The notes under the pieces were generated by a model that was not told the DNA's origin, ran no database searches, and saw only the letters and a list, made by a program, of their open reading frames with translations. The translations under genes were made by a program, and so were the position numbers. From contig CALAOR010000064.1 of NCBI GenBank assembly GCA_937889595.1, positions 62,001-126,000 on the forward strand: DNA of 64,000 nucleotides. Reading direction: 5' to 3'. The stretch's first letter is position 1. Every line of letters begins with the position of its first letter. This DNA comes from an uncultured bacterium (lineage in GTDB: Bacteria > Oederibacteriota > PGYV01 > Palsa-1178). This document shows, piece after piece, positions 10,047-19,231 of the stretch.

Positions 10047-10699
10047 TAAAATTCAACCATGTTTACAAAGTATTTGAAAAGGATATCAAAGCTTTGGATG
10101 ATGTCTCCTTTTCCATAGAAAAAGGCGAGTTTATTTTCATAACCGGGCCTTCGGGCGCTGGTAAGACAACCGTATTTAACCTGCTATACAGGGAAGAAAC
10201 AGCCGATATGGGGACCATATTCGTCGAAGATACCGACATATCGCATCTGCATAATTCCAAGATACCTTTTTACAGAAGGCGTATAGGATTTGTTTTTCAG
10301 GATTTTAAGCTTTTATTTGACCGGTCGATATTTGAGAACATAGCCCTGCCTCTTGTAATTACCGGCGCGCCGCAGGAATTTATACGAAAAACGGTCACTG
10401 AGGCCATAAATAAAATAGGGCTTGCCGGCAGGGAAAATTTAAATCCATGGCACTTATCCGGCGGTGAAAAGCAAAAAACAGCAATCGCCCGCGCGACCAT
10501 ATTAAACCCTCCCTTTATCATGGCTGATGAACCTACCGGGAACCTGGACGAGGACAGTTCCTGGCAGATAATGAATATGTTTCAGGAACTTAATAAAAAA
10601 GGGACAACCATAATGATCGCGTCGCATAACAAGGAAATTACGGCGAAAATGGCAAAACGCGTGATAAGGCTCGAAGCGGGCTCTGTGGCGGCTGTATGA
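10043..10699 (+). CDS. ftsE: Cell-division ATP-binding protein FtsE
   Basis: ABC ATPase Walker A 'GPSGAGKTTVF', signature 'LSGGEKQKTAIARA', followed by FtsX. Confidence 0.9.
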   Translation: MIKFNHVYKVFEKDIKALDDVSFSIEKGEFIFITGPSGAGKTTVFNLLYREETADMGTIFVEDTDISHLHNSKIPFYRRRIGFVFQDFKLLFDRSIFENIALPLVITGAPQEFIRKTVTEAINKIGLAGRENLNPWHLSGGEKQKTAIARATILNPPFIMADEPTGNLDEDSSWQIMNMFQELNKKGTTIMIASHNKEITAKMAKRVIRLEAGSVAAV

Positions 10700-11574
10700 G
10701 GTGGTTAAGGGAAGTGTTCTTAAATTTCAGGCGAAGCGGTTTCATGAGCCTGATATCGATCGGAACCATAATACTCGCGGTAACGGCCCTGGGCGGTTAC
10801 TACCTGATAAACGAATCGATTATCTACACGGTAAAAAGAGTGCAGCAGAAAGTTGAAGTTGTTGTGTTCCTGCATGACGGCCTTGAAAAAGAAAAGATAG
10901 ACAATATAATAACCGAGGCGCAGTCATCGCTTTCCGTACAGGAAATAAAGTTCACGTCAAAAGAAGACGCATATAACGAGTTTTTAAAGGACCCTGATCT
11001 GGCCGAAATTATGAAAACTTTTGACGGCAACCCACTGCCCGACTCAATAAATGTAAAGCTAAAGGAATATTCAAAGGACAATATAAATAAAATAGTTAAG
11101 TTTTTTGACTCCAAGGAAGGCGTCGAGGACATTCAATACGGCGGCAACGAGATTGAAACACTGATCAACATCATTAATGTTGTTAAAATGATAGCCGGGG
11201 CCGCGGGTATAATATTCATTGTATCCGCGCTGCTTGTGGTGTCAAATATAATAAAACTGACCGTGTACGCGAGGCGGCAGGATATATATATATTCAGGAT
11301 GATTGGTGCCTCGGAATCGTTCATACGAATGCCGTTTATTACCGAGGGAATTGTCCATGGATTCATAGGTGGCCTGACAGGCTGGGGGCTGTTGTACGCA
11401 GTTATCAGTATTTTGATAAGCCAGATCAGGAAGGAAACCGGGATAGACCTGTCGGAATTTTATCTTTTTTCCCCCGACTTCTTTAATATCAAATTCATGC
11501 TTGCTTCCATAGGCACGGGTACCCTTTTGGGATTTACCGGAGCCTTATTCGCACAGGGGAGACTTTTCAAGTGA
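10696..11574 (+). CDS. ftsX: Cell-division protein FtsX
   Basis: 292-aa FtsX-type permease, 4-bp overlap with ftsE. Confidence 0.88.
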   Translation: MRWLREVFLNFRRSGFMSLISIGTIILAVTALGGYYLINESIIYTVKRVQQKVEVVVFLHDGLEKEKIDNIITEAQSSLSVQEIKFTSKEDAYNEFLKDPDLAEIMKTFDGNPLPDSINVKLKEYSKDNINKIVKFFDSKEGVEDIQYGGNEIETLINIINVVKMIAGAAGIIFIVSALLVVSNIIKLTVYARRQDIYIFRMIGASESFIRMPFITEGIVHGFIGGLTGWGLLYAVISILISQIRKETGIDLSEFYLFSPDFFNIKFMLASIGTGTLLGFTGALFAQGRLFK

Positions 11575-12776
11575 TGCAAAGGACGGCGCGCTGCCTGATG
11601 CTTTTGGCTTTTTTTTGGCCGCTTCAGGCAGGGCTGGCTTTTGACCTTAAGGCGGCTGTAATAAAGGAGGAAGTCAGGGACTATAAAACCAATCTTGACA
11701 AAACAAAGAACGACTTAACTTCGATCAAGGAAGCAATTAAGCTCCAGCGCGAAACAATACTGAAGGAAAAATTCCGCGAAAAAGCAACCACAAAATACAT
11801 ACAAAAAATCGACAAGGAACTGGATATAACACGGAAGGAACTTTCGGTATATAAGAATAATATAGTAGTGCTTCAAGCGGGTATTGGCGACCTGGATTCA
11901 AGGATAAAAGAAAACGAAAGAGAAAAAAAAAGCAGGGAAAAAGCCGTTATGTCTGCCTTAAGAAGGCAGTATGAGAAGCAGGATAAGACATACCTGAAGT
12001 TTTTGTTCAAATCCGGGGGCATATCGGATTTTATCAAAAGATATAAGTTTGTAAAAATACTCTCGCGCAAGAACGCAGAAGCCGTGGAACAGTACATGAT
12101 GCTTATGGAAAAACTTCAGTCTGACAAAGCTGCTATTTTGGATTACAAAAGCGAACTTGATTCCGTCAAAAAGGACAAGGAACTGCAGTGGAAACGCTTC
12201 AGGGATGAATCCTGGCAGAAAAGGGCCGTGCTTAAGGGCATACGATCAAATATAAAAGAACGCGGGAAAATGATCAAAGAACTTGAACTCTCGGCAAGAA
12301 AACTTACCAAACTGCTGGATACCATGGAAGCGTCGGTTGAACTGTCCGACAAGGATGCTGAAACGGCATTTTCGCAGAATAAGGGAAAATTTCCATGGCC
12401 GGTTGATTCGGGCAATATACTGGCAAAGTTCGGGAAATACAAACATCCGCAGTTCAAAACAATTGTGGAGAACCGGGGGCTGCACATAAGCGAAAGTTAC
12501 GGCGCGCCGGTTTATTCGATCTTTTCCGGCGTTGTTAAATACGCCGATTGGTTTGAGGGCTACGGGAAAATGATAGTCATATTCCACGGCGGCGGATATT
12601 ACAGCATCTACGCGCATCTTTCGGAAATAAACGAGTCCAAAGGCAGCCAGGTGGGTATAAAGCAGGTCATAGGCAGGGTCGGTGATACGGAGTCTTTTTA
12701 CGGAGATGAATTATATTTTGAACTGAGAAATAAGGGTACCCCTGTTGATCCGCTAAAATACCTGAAAAAAAGATAA
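11571..12776 (+). CDS. EnvC-like murein hydrolase activator (coiled coil + M23/LytM domain)
   Basis: Signal peptide, coiled coil, C-terminal 'GLHISESYGAPVYSIFSGVVKYADWFEGYGKMIVIFHGGGYYSIYAHLSE'; ftsEX linkage. Confidence 0.88.
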   Translation: MMQRTARCLMLLAFFWPLQAGLAFDLKAAVIKEEVRDYKTNLDKTKNDLTSIKEAIKLQRETILKEKFREKATTKYIQKIDKELDITRKELSVYKNNIVVLQAGIGDLDSRIKENEREKKSREKAVMSALRRQYEKQDKTYLKFLFKSGGISDFIKRYKFVKILSRKNAEAVEQYMMLMEKLQSDKAAILDYKSELDSVKKDKELQWKRFRDESWQKRAVLKGIRSNIKERGKMIKELELSARKLTKLLDTMEASVELSDKDAETAFSQNKGKFPWPVDSGNILAKFGKYKHPQFKTIVENRGLHISESYGAPVYSIFSGVVKYADWFEGYGKMIVIFHGGGYYSIYAHLSEINESKGSQVGIKQVIGRVGDTESFYGDELYFELRNKGTPVDPLKYLKKR

Positions 12777-12811
12777 AATATGGAGGAAATAAGGTCCCTG
12801 CTTCAAACGCC

Positions 12812-13912
12812 CTATCTTTTGACTTTCATCAGTACGCCCAGGCCGATGAGCAGGAAAAACATGTTGGCCATCCAGGCCGCGAAAACCGGCGGCATAGCCC
12901 CGACCTTTCCCAATGAAAGACCTACGGTGACAAAACCCATATAAAAGAAGGATATTACTATGGTTGTAATGAATCCCAATGCCGCATTTAAGAAGCTCCT
13001 TGTGGTTGAGAACATGAACGGTATGGAGATGCCGAGTAACGCAAAAATGAAAGCGGCAAAAGGGAAGGCAAGCTTTAAGTTCATATTGGTTTCTTCTTCG
13101 CCCGCTGAAAATCCGCTTTCTTTCAGGAGTTTTATAAGTTTATTGAGCCTGAATATGTTTACCGTCAGGGTGTCTTCCGGGCTTTTTCTTCTGACCACGA
13201 AGTCTTCAGGCGCGTCCTTTACCTCAAGCGTGTATAAAGGTGATTTTTCTATACCGGTCTCAATGTTGTTGGAAAATTTACGGTGGACCGCGTCTTTTAA
13301 CAGCCATTTATCCTTGTCCCATGTACCTTCCCTGGCGTCAAGGCGTTCAGTTATATTGAAATTATTATCAATAGTAAGTATACAAACACCCCGCATTAAT
13401 CCAATCAACCCGTCGAAATACTTTATGTAAAACACCTTGCCTCCGGACGAAAGTTTTGCCAGGTCCTGGCGTATTTCAGTGGATGTATTGCCGTTCTTTT
13501 CTATGAGCACATTCTTTATATAGTTGGCTTTCTCGTATGAACTGGAAACAACTGTTTCGTTAAATACAATGGTGAACAGGCTCACAACAAGGGCGAATGC
13601 GAGGATGGGTTTTATCAGGGAAAAAAAATCGATGCCCGCTGATTTCATGGCGTTTAATTCATTGGTCCTGTTTAACTGGCTGAAAACATACAATATGGAA
13701 AGAAGTATGGAGAAAGGAAGCGCTTCAGTGGCTAAAAAAGGAAGCTTGCAGACAAAGTAATTAATAACAAGCAAAAGCGGGGGCTTGTGGCTCAGCATGA
13801 CGGGGGTTTCGTCAATCAGGTTCGAGATCAGTATGAATAATACTATGGCCGAGATAATCAGGAAAAATGATTTGATAATTTCATTAAGTATATACCTGTA
13901 AAGTATTTTCAT
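12812..13912 (-). CDS. lptG: LptF/LptG-family LPS export permease
   Basis: YjgP/YjgQ-type architecture; adjacent paralogue; which one is F or G is tentative. Confidence 0.82.
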   Translation of the reverse strand: MKILYRYILNEIIKSFFLIISAIVLFILISNLIDETPVMLSHKPPLLLVINYFVCKLPFLATEALPFSILLSILYVFSQLNRTNELNAMKSAGIDFFSLIKPILAFALVVSLFTIVFNETVVSSSYEKANYIKNVLIEKNGNTSTEIRQDLAKLSSGGKVFYIKYFDGLIGLMRGVCILTIDNNFNITERLDAREGTWDKDKWLLKDAVHRKFSNNIETGIEKSPLYTLEVKDAPEDFVVRRKSPEDTLTVNIFRLNKLIKLLKESGFSAGEEETNMNLKLAFPFAAFIFALLGISIPFMFSTTRSFLNAALGFITTIVISFFYMGFVTVGLSLGKVGAMPPVFAAWMANMFFLLIGLGVLMKVKR

Positions 13913-15057
13913 CCCAGGGATACCTTCTTTTTAAAATATGGTCTTATTGCCATGAAAACAAGAAGCAGCAGCCCAAAGCCGACCAGGAATATATTGGGCA
14001 GCCAGACAGCCAGAAAATAATTCCACTGTCCCTTGTACCCGTAATTTTGCCCGGTCGATAACAGCACGTAGTATATGAATATGAGCACCAGGGAAAAGGC
14101 GATGCCGCCTATACGTCCGCCTTTTTTTGTCATCAGCCCGAGCGGTATGCCGACTATGGCAAAAGCGATGACCGCGAATGGTATGGAAAATTTTTTATGA
14201 AATTCAATGAAAAGCCAGTTTTTGTCATGCTTGCTTTCTTTGCCTTTTTTTATTTCTGCGGCGATCTCTTCGCCTGTCATTTCCCGGGTGCCTTTTATGT
14301 CATCCGGTTCGTTCCTGTTCTTAAACAGGCCCTTTATGTCAAGGTCGACATAGTTCGTATTATAAAAGATCTGGCTTAATTTGTCCGGGTCCGCGTATGA
14401 ACCAAGCTGTATGATGCCGTTTTTAAGCTTCAAAGCGAGCCTGTAGCTTTTATCGTCGTTGATTATTTCCCCTTCGCGGGATAAGATAACTTTAGCCGGG
14501 GTGTCGGGGCTGGTATTGTCCTTGACAAAAACTATCACATTTTTAAGCAGGTCGTTTTTGCTGTCCTTGTCGCCTATATAAAACACATAATCGTCAAAAC
14601 TATTGATGAAAACATGTTTCTGGATCAGCATTCCCGAGCGTTTCTGGATAATGTCATAATATATTTTTTTGTAAGTCAGGTTGGCGGCGGGCAGTACGTA
14701 ATTATTGAACAATATCATTATTATTGTCACAAAAACAGCGAGGTATATGGAAGGCAGCACTATTGATCTTACGCTGATGCCCGAGGCCTGCATGCCGTGG
14801 TATTCGTTGTCCTGCACTATCCTGGAATAGGTGAGCAGGATGCCCACTAAAAAAGCCATGGGTACCGTGACTGCGACTGTGGAAGGCAGCAGCAATATAA
14901 GCAGCTGTCCGACCTTGAAAAGGCTGACCCCGTACTCTATGACAAGGTCGCTCATGACAAAAAGGGAGTTCATTATAAGAAAGAAAGTAAAAATGAAAAA
15001 ACTAATCAATGACACCATGGATACTTCCTTGATTATACTTTTATTAAGGATCTTCAT
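13909..15057 (-). CDS. lptF: LptF/LptG-family LPS export permease
   Basis: YjgP/YjgQ-type, 'MQASGISVRSIVLPSIYLAV'; 4-bp overlap with neighbour. Confidence 0.82.
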   Translation of the reverse strand: MKILNKSIIKEVSMVSLISFFIFTFFLIMNSLFVMSDLVIEYGVSLFKVGQLLILLLPSTVAVTVPMAFLVGILLTYSRIVQDNEYHGMQASGISVRSIVLPSIYLAVFVTIIMILFNNYVLPAANLTYKKIYYDIIQKRSGMLIQKHVFINSFDDYVFYIGDKDSKNDLLKNVIVFVKDNTSPDTPAKVILSREGEIINDDKSYRLALKLKNGIIQLGSYADPDKLSQIFYNTNYVDLDIKGLFKNRNEPDDIKGTREMTGEEIAAEIKKGKESKHDKNWLFIEFHKKFSIPFAVIAFAIVGIPLGLMTKKGGRIGGIAFSLVLIFIYYVLLSTGQNYGYKGQWNYFLAVWLPNIFLVGFGLLLLVFMAIRPYFKKKVSLG

Positions 15058-15108
15058 TTTAATTTTATTCCTTTTTTTATCCGGTTCCGCCCGAATGAAA
15101 GACGCGGC

Positions 15109-15166
15109 CCCCGCCGAAGCTTTAGCGAAGGAGGGGCACCCCGCCGAAGCCTTGGCGAAGGAGGGT
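15109..15166. repeat. Two tandem 30-bp GC-rich units (ccccgccgaagcYttRgcgaaggaggg)
   Basis: ccccgccgaagctttagcgaaggaggggca / ccccgccgaagccttggcgaaggagggtta read directly. Confidence 0.85.
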
Positions 15167-16614
15167 TATTTTAACCCTTCAAAATAGTCCATATAATATT
15201 TTCTCATGCTTATGCCCGGTATTGCAACATCAATTTCTTTGGTGAAAATCCGGGTCTTGAAAAATTCCGCCATTTCCCAGCTCTCCCATGGTTCAGAGTA
15301 AACAAACAGACAGTTAAAGCCATGCAGTTTTTCATAGCCGGTCCAGAACCTGTAATTTTTGTTTGACTCGTGTTTGATAAGAATATAAAATTCCGGCTGT
15401 TTTGGCATGTAAAAACCGAGCAGGCTTGACATCTGGTAATGCCGTGAAGAAAGAAAAGTCCTGTCTTTCGCGGGAAGCCTTTGGTACTCGGCGTCAACCC
15501 CGGCAGCGAGTTCTTTAAAACCGTAGGTTTTTTTCAGAGGATTGTATTTTTCGGGAATAATAAAAATCGGGTTGACTGCCTGGATAAATGCAAAGATAAT
15601 TATCAGCATGCCCGACAATATGACAGCGGGAGAAACAACGTTGAAAATGCGTGTTTTTAACGACGAGAGATAGCCGGTTGCCAGGAAGAAAAGGGGCAGG
15701 AAGGTAAAAGCCGGCCAGTTGGCCTCAACCCTGTTTTTTAAGCTAAGTATGAAGAACGGAATGATTGTGACCCAGAAAAGGGTGGCAAAAGCAAAATCTA
15801 AATTAAACGCGGGTTTTTTTATGTTTTTAATGAAAACCGGGATGAAAAGAATAAATAACATCGGCGAGATAAGTCCGGCCTGCGATCCTAACAGCTCGAT
15901 AAAAAATTTAAGCGTAAAGCCGGATTGTGAGCCGCCGCGGATGAACAGGTACTTGACAGTCGCAAAGTCATGGACAAAATTCCAGTATATATAAGGTAGC
16001 GTAAGAAGAACGGTGAAAAGGGTAAAAAAAATGAAACCCTTCAGGTACTTTTTAAAAGTCCCTGTCAAAAGGAGAAATGTCGCCACCCCAAGATACACGG
16101 TTCCCATGGTCAGTTTTGACATTATGCCAAGGCCGAGTAAAATGCCGGCGTGCCCCCAGTGTATGTTGTTTTCCGGTTCTTCTATGATATAAGTCAGGCT
16201 ATAAAGGAATAAAGCGTAAAAGAAGACCATGACAGTGTCGTGCATCATTAAAACCGAACCAATCGCATAGATTAGCGATGAGTTCATTAAAAGCGTGTTT
16301 AAAAGGTTCTCTTTGTCAGCCGTGTCGGAGGGTTTAAATCTTTTATATGTGAAATACGCCGTGATCATGGTTGCAAGAGATAATAGCACTGCTCCAAGCC
16401 GTATGGTGAATACGGTGTTTATTTTAGTGAAAAATGTAAAGATCCAGATGACCAGTGCCGTCATGGGCCCCTGTTCATAATAGCCCCAGTCAAGATGCCT
16501 GGCCCACTGCCAGTAATAAGCCTCATCCCCGAGCAGAGGGAGATAATTGATATATATGAGGCGGATCAGCGTAATTATGCCAATAATGATAAAAATCAGG
16601 TGCTTGTTTTTCAT
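15166..16614 (-). CDS. Glycosyltransferase family 39 (ArnT/PMT-like) membrane protein
   Basis: 'LPLLGDEAYYWQWARHLDWGYYEQGPMTALVIW' and multiple TM helices. Confidence 0.85.
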   Translation of the reverse strand: MKNKHLIFIIIGIITLIRLIYINYLPLLGDEAYYWQWARHLDWGYYEQGPMTALVIWIFTFFTKINTVFTIRLGAVLLSLATMITAYFTYKRFKPSDTADKENLLNTLLMNSSLIYAIGSVLMMHDTVMVFFYALFLYSLTYIIEEPENNIHWGHAGILLGLGIMSKLTMGTVYLGVATFLLLTGTFKKYLKGFIFFTLFTVLLTLPYIYWNFVHDFATVKYLFIRGGSQSGFTLKFFIELLGSQAGLISPMLFILFIPVFIKNIKKPAFNLDFAFATLFWVTIIPFFILSLKNRVEANWPAFTFLPLFFLATGYLSSLKTRIFNVVSPAVILSGMLIIIFAFIQAVNPIFIIPEKYNPLKKTYGFKELAAGVDAEYQRLPAKDRTFLSSRHYQMSSLLGFYMPKQPEFYILIKHESNKNYRFWTGYEKLHGFNCLFVYSEPWESWEMAEFFKTRIFTKEIDVAIPGISMRKYYMDYFEGLK

Positions 16615-16720
16615 GGTCCTCCTTGAGTAATATGATACATATAATATAAAACATTAATGGCTTATGGACAAGGGAAATTTAGGGGGGCAGAGGGGATAGA
16701 TTATACACTGCCTGAAAAGT

Positions 16721-16840
16721 CCTTAATGATAGGTCGCGTCCGGTGCGGATGAAATTTTTCTATGGATTGTGCGCTTGTATTATAAGGGTTTTAGTGGCGC
16801 ACAGGCCATAGAAAAATTTCATCCGCACCGGACACGATAA
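16721..16840. repeat. Long imperfect inverted repeat / structured element, copy 1
   Basis: 32-bp arms 16734-16765 vs 16806-16837 (31/32 complementary) around conserved core gtattataagggttttagtggcg; second copy at 21481-21600. Confidence 0.9.
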
Positions 16841-17036
16841 AGAATTTCATGGATTTATGGGGTTTTCCGGCAGCATTATTTATCAGTGTTAATACATTTT
16901 TCATGCAACTTTAATGGCCCTGCAATGTCCAATATAACGTAGAGGTTCTTAAATAGTTAAAAAAATGTGAAGATTCACGAAATAAAGATAACCCGGCCTT
17001 AAGCAAGCCGGATATTGTTCTTTGTGCTATTTCCCT

Positions 17037-17068
17037 AAAAAAGCCCCTCAAAAAGAGGGGCTTTTTTA
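17037..17068. terminator. Bidirectional intrinsic terminator
   Basis: aaaaaagcccctc-aaaaa-gaggggctttttt. Confidence 0.85.
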
Positions 17069-17133
17069 TAGGTCAAAACATTAAGATAGTAGAAAGCAGA
17101 GAGTAGTGGGTCAAATACAAGAAAAGCCGGGTA

Positions 17134-17156
17134 GTGGCGGCATATTATGCCGCCAC
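17134..17156. repeat. Perfect hairpin GTGGCGGCAT-att-ATGCCGCCAC upstream of the helicase gene
   Basis: 10-bp perfect arms, 3-nt loop. Confidence 0.8.
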
Positions 17157-17222
17157 CGGGGGAAACGTGAAGTTGGTTAATTATTTGTGGAAATTTATAC
17201 GATTTATGCTATCATATATCAC

Positions 17223-18425
17223 ATGACAAACACAGAAAACAATTTTTATGGCCTGGGGATTGCGCCGGGCTTGATCGAAGTAATAGAAAAACTTAAGTTT
17301 ACAACTCCTACGCCCATACAGCTTAAGGCTATACCCATAGGCATAGAGGGCAAGGACATCATAGGCATAGCGCAGACCGGCACGGGTAAGACGCTTGCTT
17401 TTGGCATTCCTTTGGTCCAGCGCTTGGCGCTTACTACAAAGGGAAAAGGGCTTATAATCGTCCCCACCAGGGAACTGGCCGTACAGGTCAATGAAACCAT
17501 CATGAAACTCGCGCCTGCCGGCGGAATGAAAACAGCGGTTTTAATAGGCGGGGAATCCATGTATAATCAGATCAATGATTTAAAAGCCAACCCGCGCATA
17601 TTAATCGCGACACCCGGGCGTCTTTTGGATCATATTGAAAGACGTACGGCCAGGATAGATGATGCATGCATACTTATTCTTGATGAAGCCGACAGGATGC
17701 TTGATATGGGTTTCATGCCGCAGATAAACCGCATACTCAGGATGATACCCAAGGAAAGGCAAACCATGTTATTTTCAGCGACCATGCCTTCAAGCATAGT
17801 TTCAATCGCGTCAAACCACATGAAGCTTCCGGTCAGGACGGAAATTGCCCCTCAGGGAACAGCATCTGATCTGGTATCGCAGGAAGTTTTGGTTGTGAAA
17901 AAGGAACTCAAGGCAACGGTTCTACTTGAACTTTTAAAGAAACACACGGGGTCGATACTTTTATTCACAAGGACAAAAAGAGGCGCGCATAAAGTTGCAC
18001 AGGCTTTAAGGAACGCCAATCACAGGGCGGCGGAAATACACTCGGACCGCACCATGGCCCAGCGCAAGGAAGCACTGGCTGGTTTTAAATCGGGAAAACA
18101 CAGGATACTTGTGGCAACAGACATAGCCGCAAGGGGTATAGATGTAACCGGTATAGAGGTGGTTATTAATTATGACCTGCCTGATGACCCTGAAAATTAC
18201 GTCCACCGTATCGGCCGCACAGGCAGGGCCGGTCTAAAAGGGCATGCCATATCGCTCGCAACGCCTGACCAGCGCAGCGATTTGAAAAGCATAGAAAACA
18301 TCATAAGGACAGCGATTCCCATATCCACACCCGAGAATCTTCCGATTGCAAAGTTTGATGCCGCATTGCCGGCGTTTTCAACGGGAAGAAATTCCAGGGG
18401 CAGGGGCCGCGGTTATAGGGTTTAA
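17223..18425 (+). CDS. DEAD-box ATP-dependent RNA helicase
   Basis: 'AQTGTGKTLAF', 'PTRELAVQV', 'DEADRML', 'SAT', 'HRIGRTGR'; ATG 17223 preferred over 17187. Confidence 0.93.
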   Translation: MTNTENNFYGLGIAPGLIEVIEKLKFTTPTPIQLKAIPIGIEGKDIIGIAQTGTGKTLAFGIPLVQRLALTTKGKGLIIVPTRELAVQVNETIMKLAPAGGMKTAVLIGGESMYNQINDLKANPRILIATPGRLLDHIERRTARIDDACILILDEADRMLDMGFMPQINRILRMIPKERQTMLFSATMPSSIVSIASNHMKLPVRTEIAPQGTASDLVSQEVLVVKKELKATVLLELLKKHTGSILLFTRTKRGAHKVAQALRNANHRAAEIHSDRTMAQRKEALAGFKSGKHRILVATDIAARGIDVTGIEVVINYDLPDDPENYVHRIGRTGRAGLKGHAISLATPDQRSDLKSIENIIRTAIPISTPENLPIAKFDAALPAFSTGRNSRGRGRGYRV

Positions 18426-18554
18426 ATTGCCATAAGTCGCATGGCAAAAGGGACGGTTTAAAATTCGGCGCGGAACGATTCAGGCACAAAGTCACAGATT
18501 GCAAACCTAAAAATCCGGCTGGAAAACAAAATTTTATCTTACGGAGGCATCGTT

Positions 18555-19016
18555 ATGAAGAATTATGTTAAAAATGTTTTAATTTTAGCGTTGTTTCTTT
18601 TTGCTTTGGGCGGATCCATGCTGCATATGTATATTCATCCGATCGCAAAACACTCATATGGCTGGGTTCCGCTTATATCCACGGTTGTCAGTGTCGTGGT
18701 TATACCTTTGTTGTTCATGTTCCGCAAAACAATTCACTGGGCTTACATTCTTAACGGTTTTACGGCAATTGTCGGCGTGATAACTATGGCGCACTTTTCA
18801 ATTGTAAAGTCCCCGATAATCCCGGACATTCTGGTGCTTTTAGCCAAGCTGTATGTGGGCCGCGCGATTTTTTGCGTTGAAATCTTCCAGATGGAAACCG
18901 AAGCTTTTAAACCGACTTTGCTCCAATACATCCGCTACCCGCATATGGGTTTTTGGTACGCGCACTTTATACTGCTTTCCCTTGTGTATTTCCTCGGGAA
19001 TTTATTGTGGAGGTAA
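18555..19016 (+). CDS. Hypothetical multi-pass membrane protein
   Basis: 153 aa with about four hydrophobic segments; acggaggc SD before ATG. Confidence 0.65.
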   Translation: MKNYVKNVLILALFLFALGGSMLHMYIHPIAKHSYGWVPLISTVVSVVVIPLLFMFRKTIHWAYILNGFTAIVGVITMAHFSIVKSPIIPDILVLLAKLYVGRAIFCVEIFQMETEAFKPTLLQYIRYPHMGFWYAHFILLSLVYFLGNLLWR

Positions 19017-19021
19017 GATAA

Positions 19022-19120
19022 ATGGACAAATTTAAATTTTTAAAGCCGTTGTGGTTTGTATTGCACATAATTACGATACCTTTTATGTTCTGGCTGGGGC
19101 ATATAGTTAAGTTTAAATGA
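19022..19120 (+). CDS. Putative 32-aa membrane miniprotein
   Basis: MDKFKFLKPLWFVLHIITIPFMFWLGHIVKFK; SD ggaggtaag just upstream, starts 6 nt after the preceding stop. Confidence 0.5.
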   Translation: MDKFKFLKPLWFVLHIITIPFMFWLGHIVKFK

Positions 19121-19189
19121 CCTTTTCCGCATTAGCAAAGTACTAGCGCAAATCTTACCCTATTCTATTTCCAGGCTTATTAACGCGTC

Positions 19190-19218
19190 TTGTTAAATAC
19201 CCCTGTATTGTATATAAT
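19190..19218 (+). promoter_or_regulatory. Sigma70-type promoter for the GH44 gene
   Basis: TTGTTA - 17 nt - TATAAT. Confidence 0.5.
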
Positions 19219-19231
19219 ATTAACGGAACAC

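Noticed and set aside
14831-15187. 118-aa plus-strand ORF over lptF and the tandem repeat
   Set aside because: Opposite strand of the convincing LptF gene; C-terminal part is just the translated 30-bp repeat (AEALAKEGHPAEALAKEGY).
19190-19231. Annotated upstream start of the GH44 ORF
   Set aside because: Overlaps a TTGTTA-17-TATAAT promoter; ATG 19232 in the same frame precedes a normal signal peptide.
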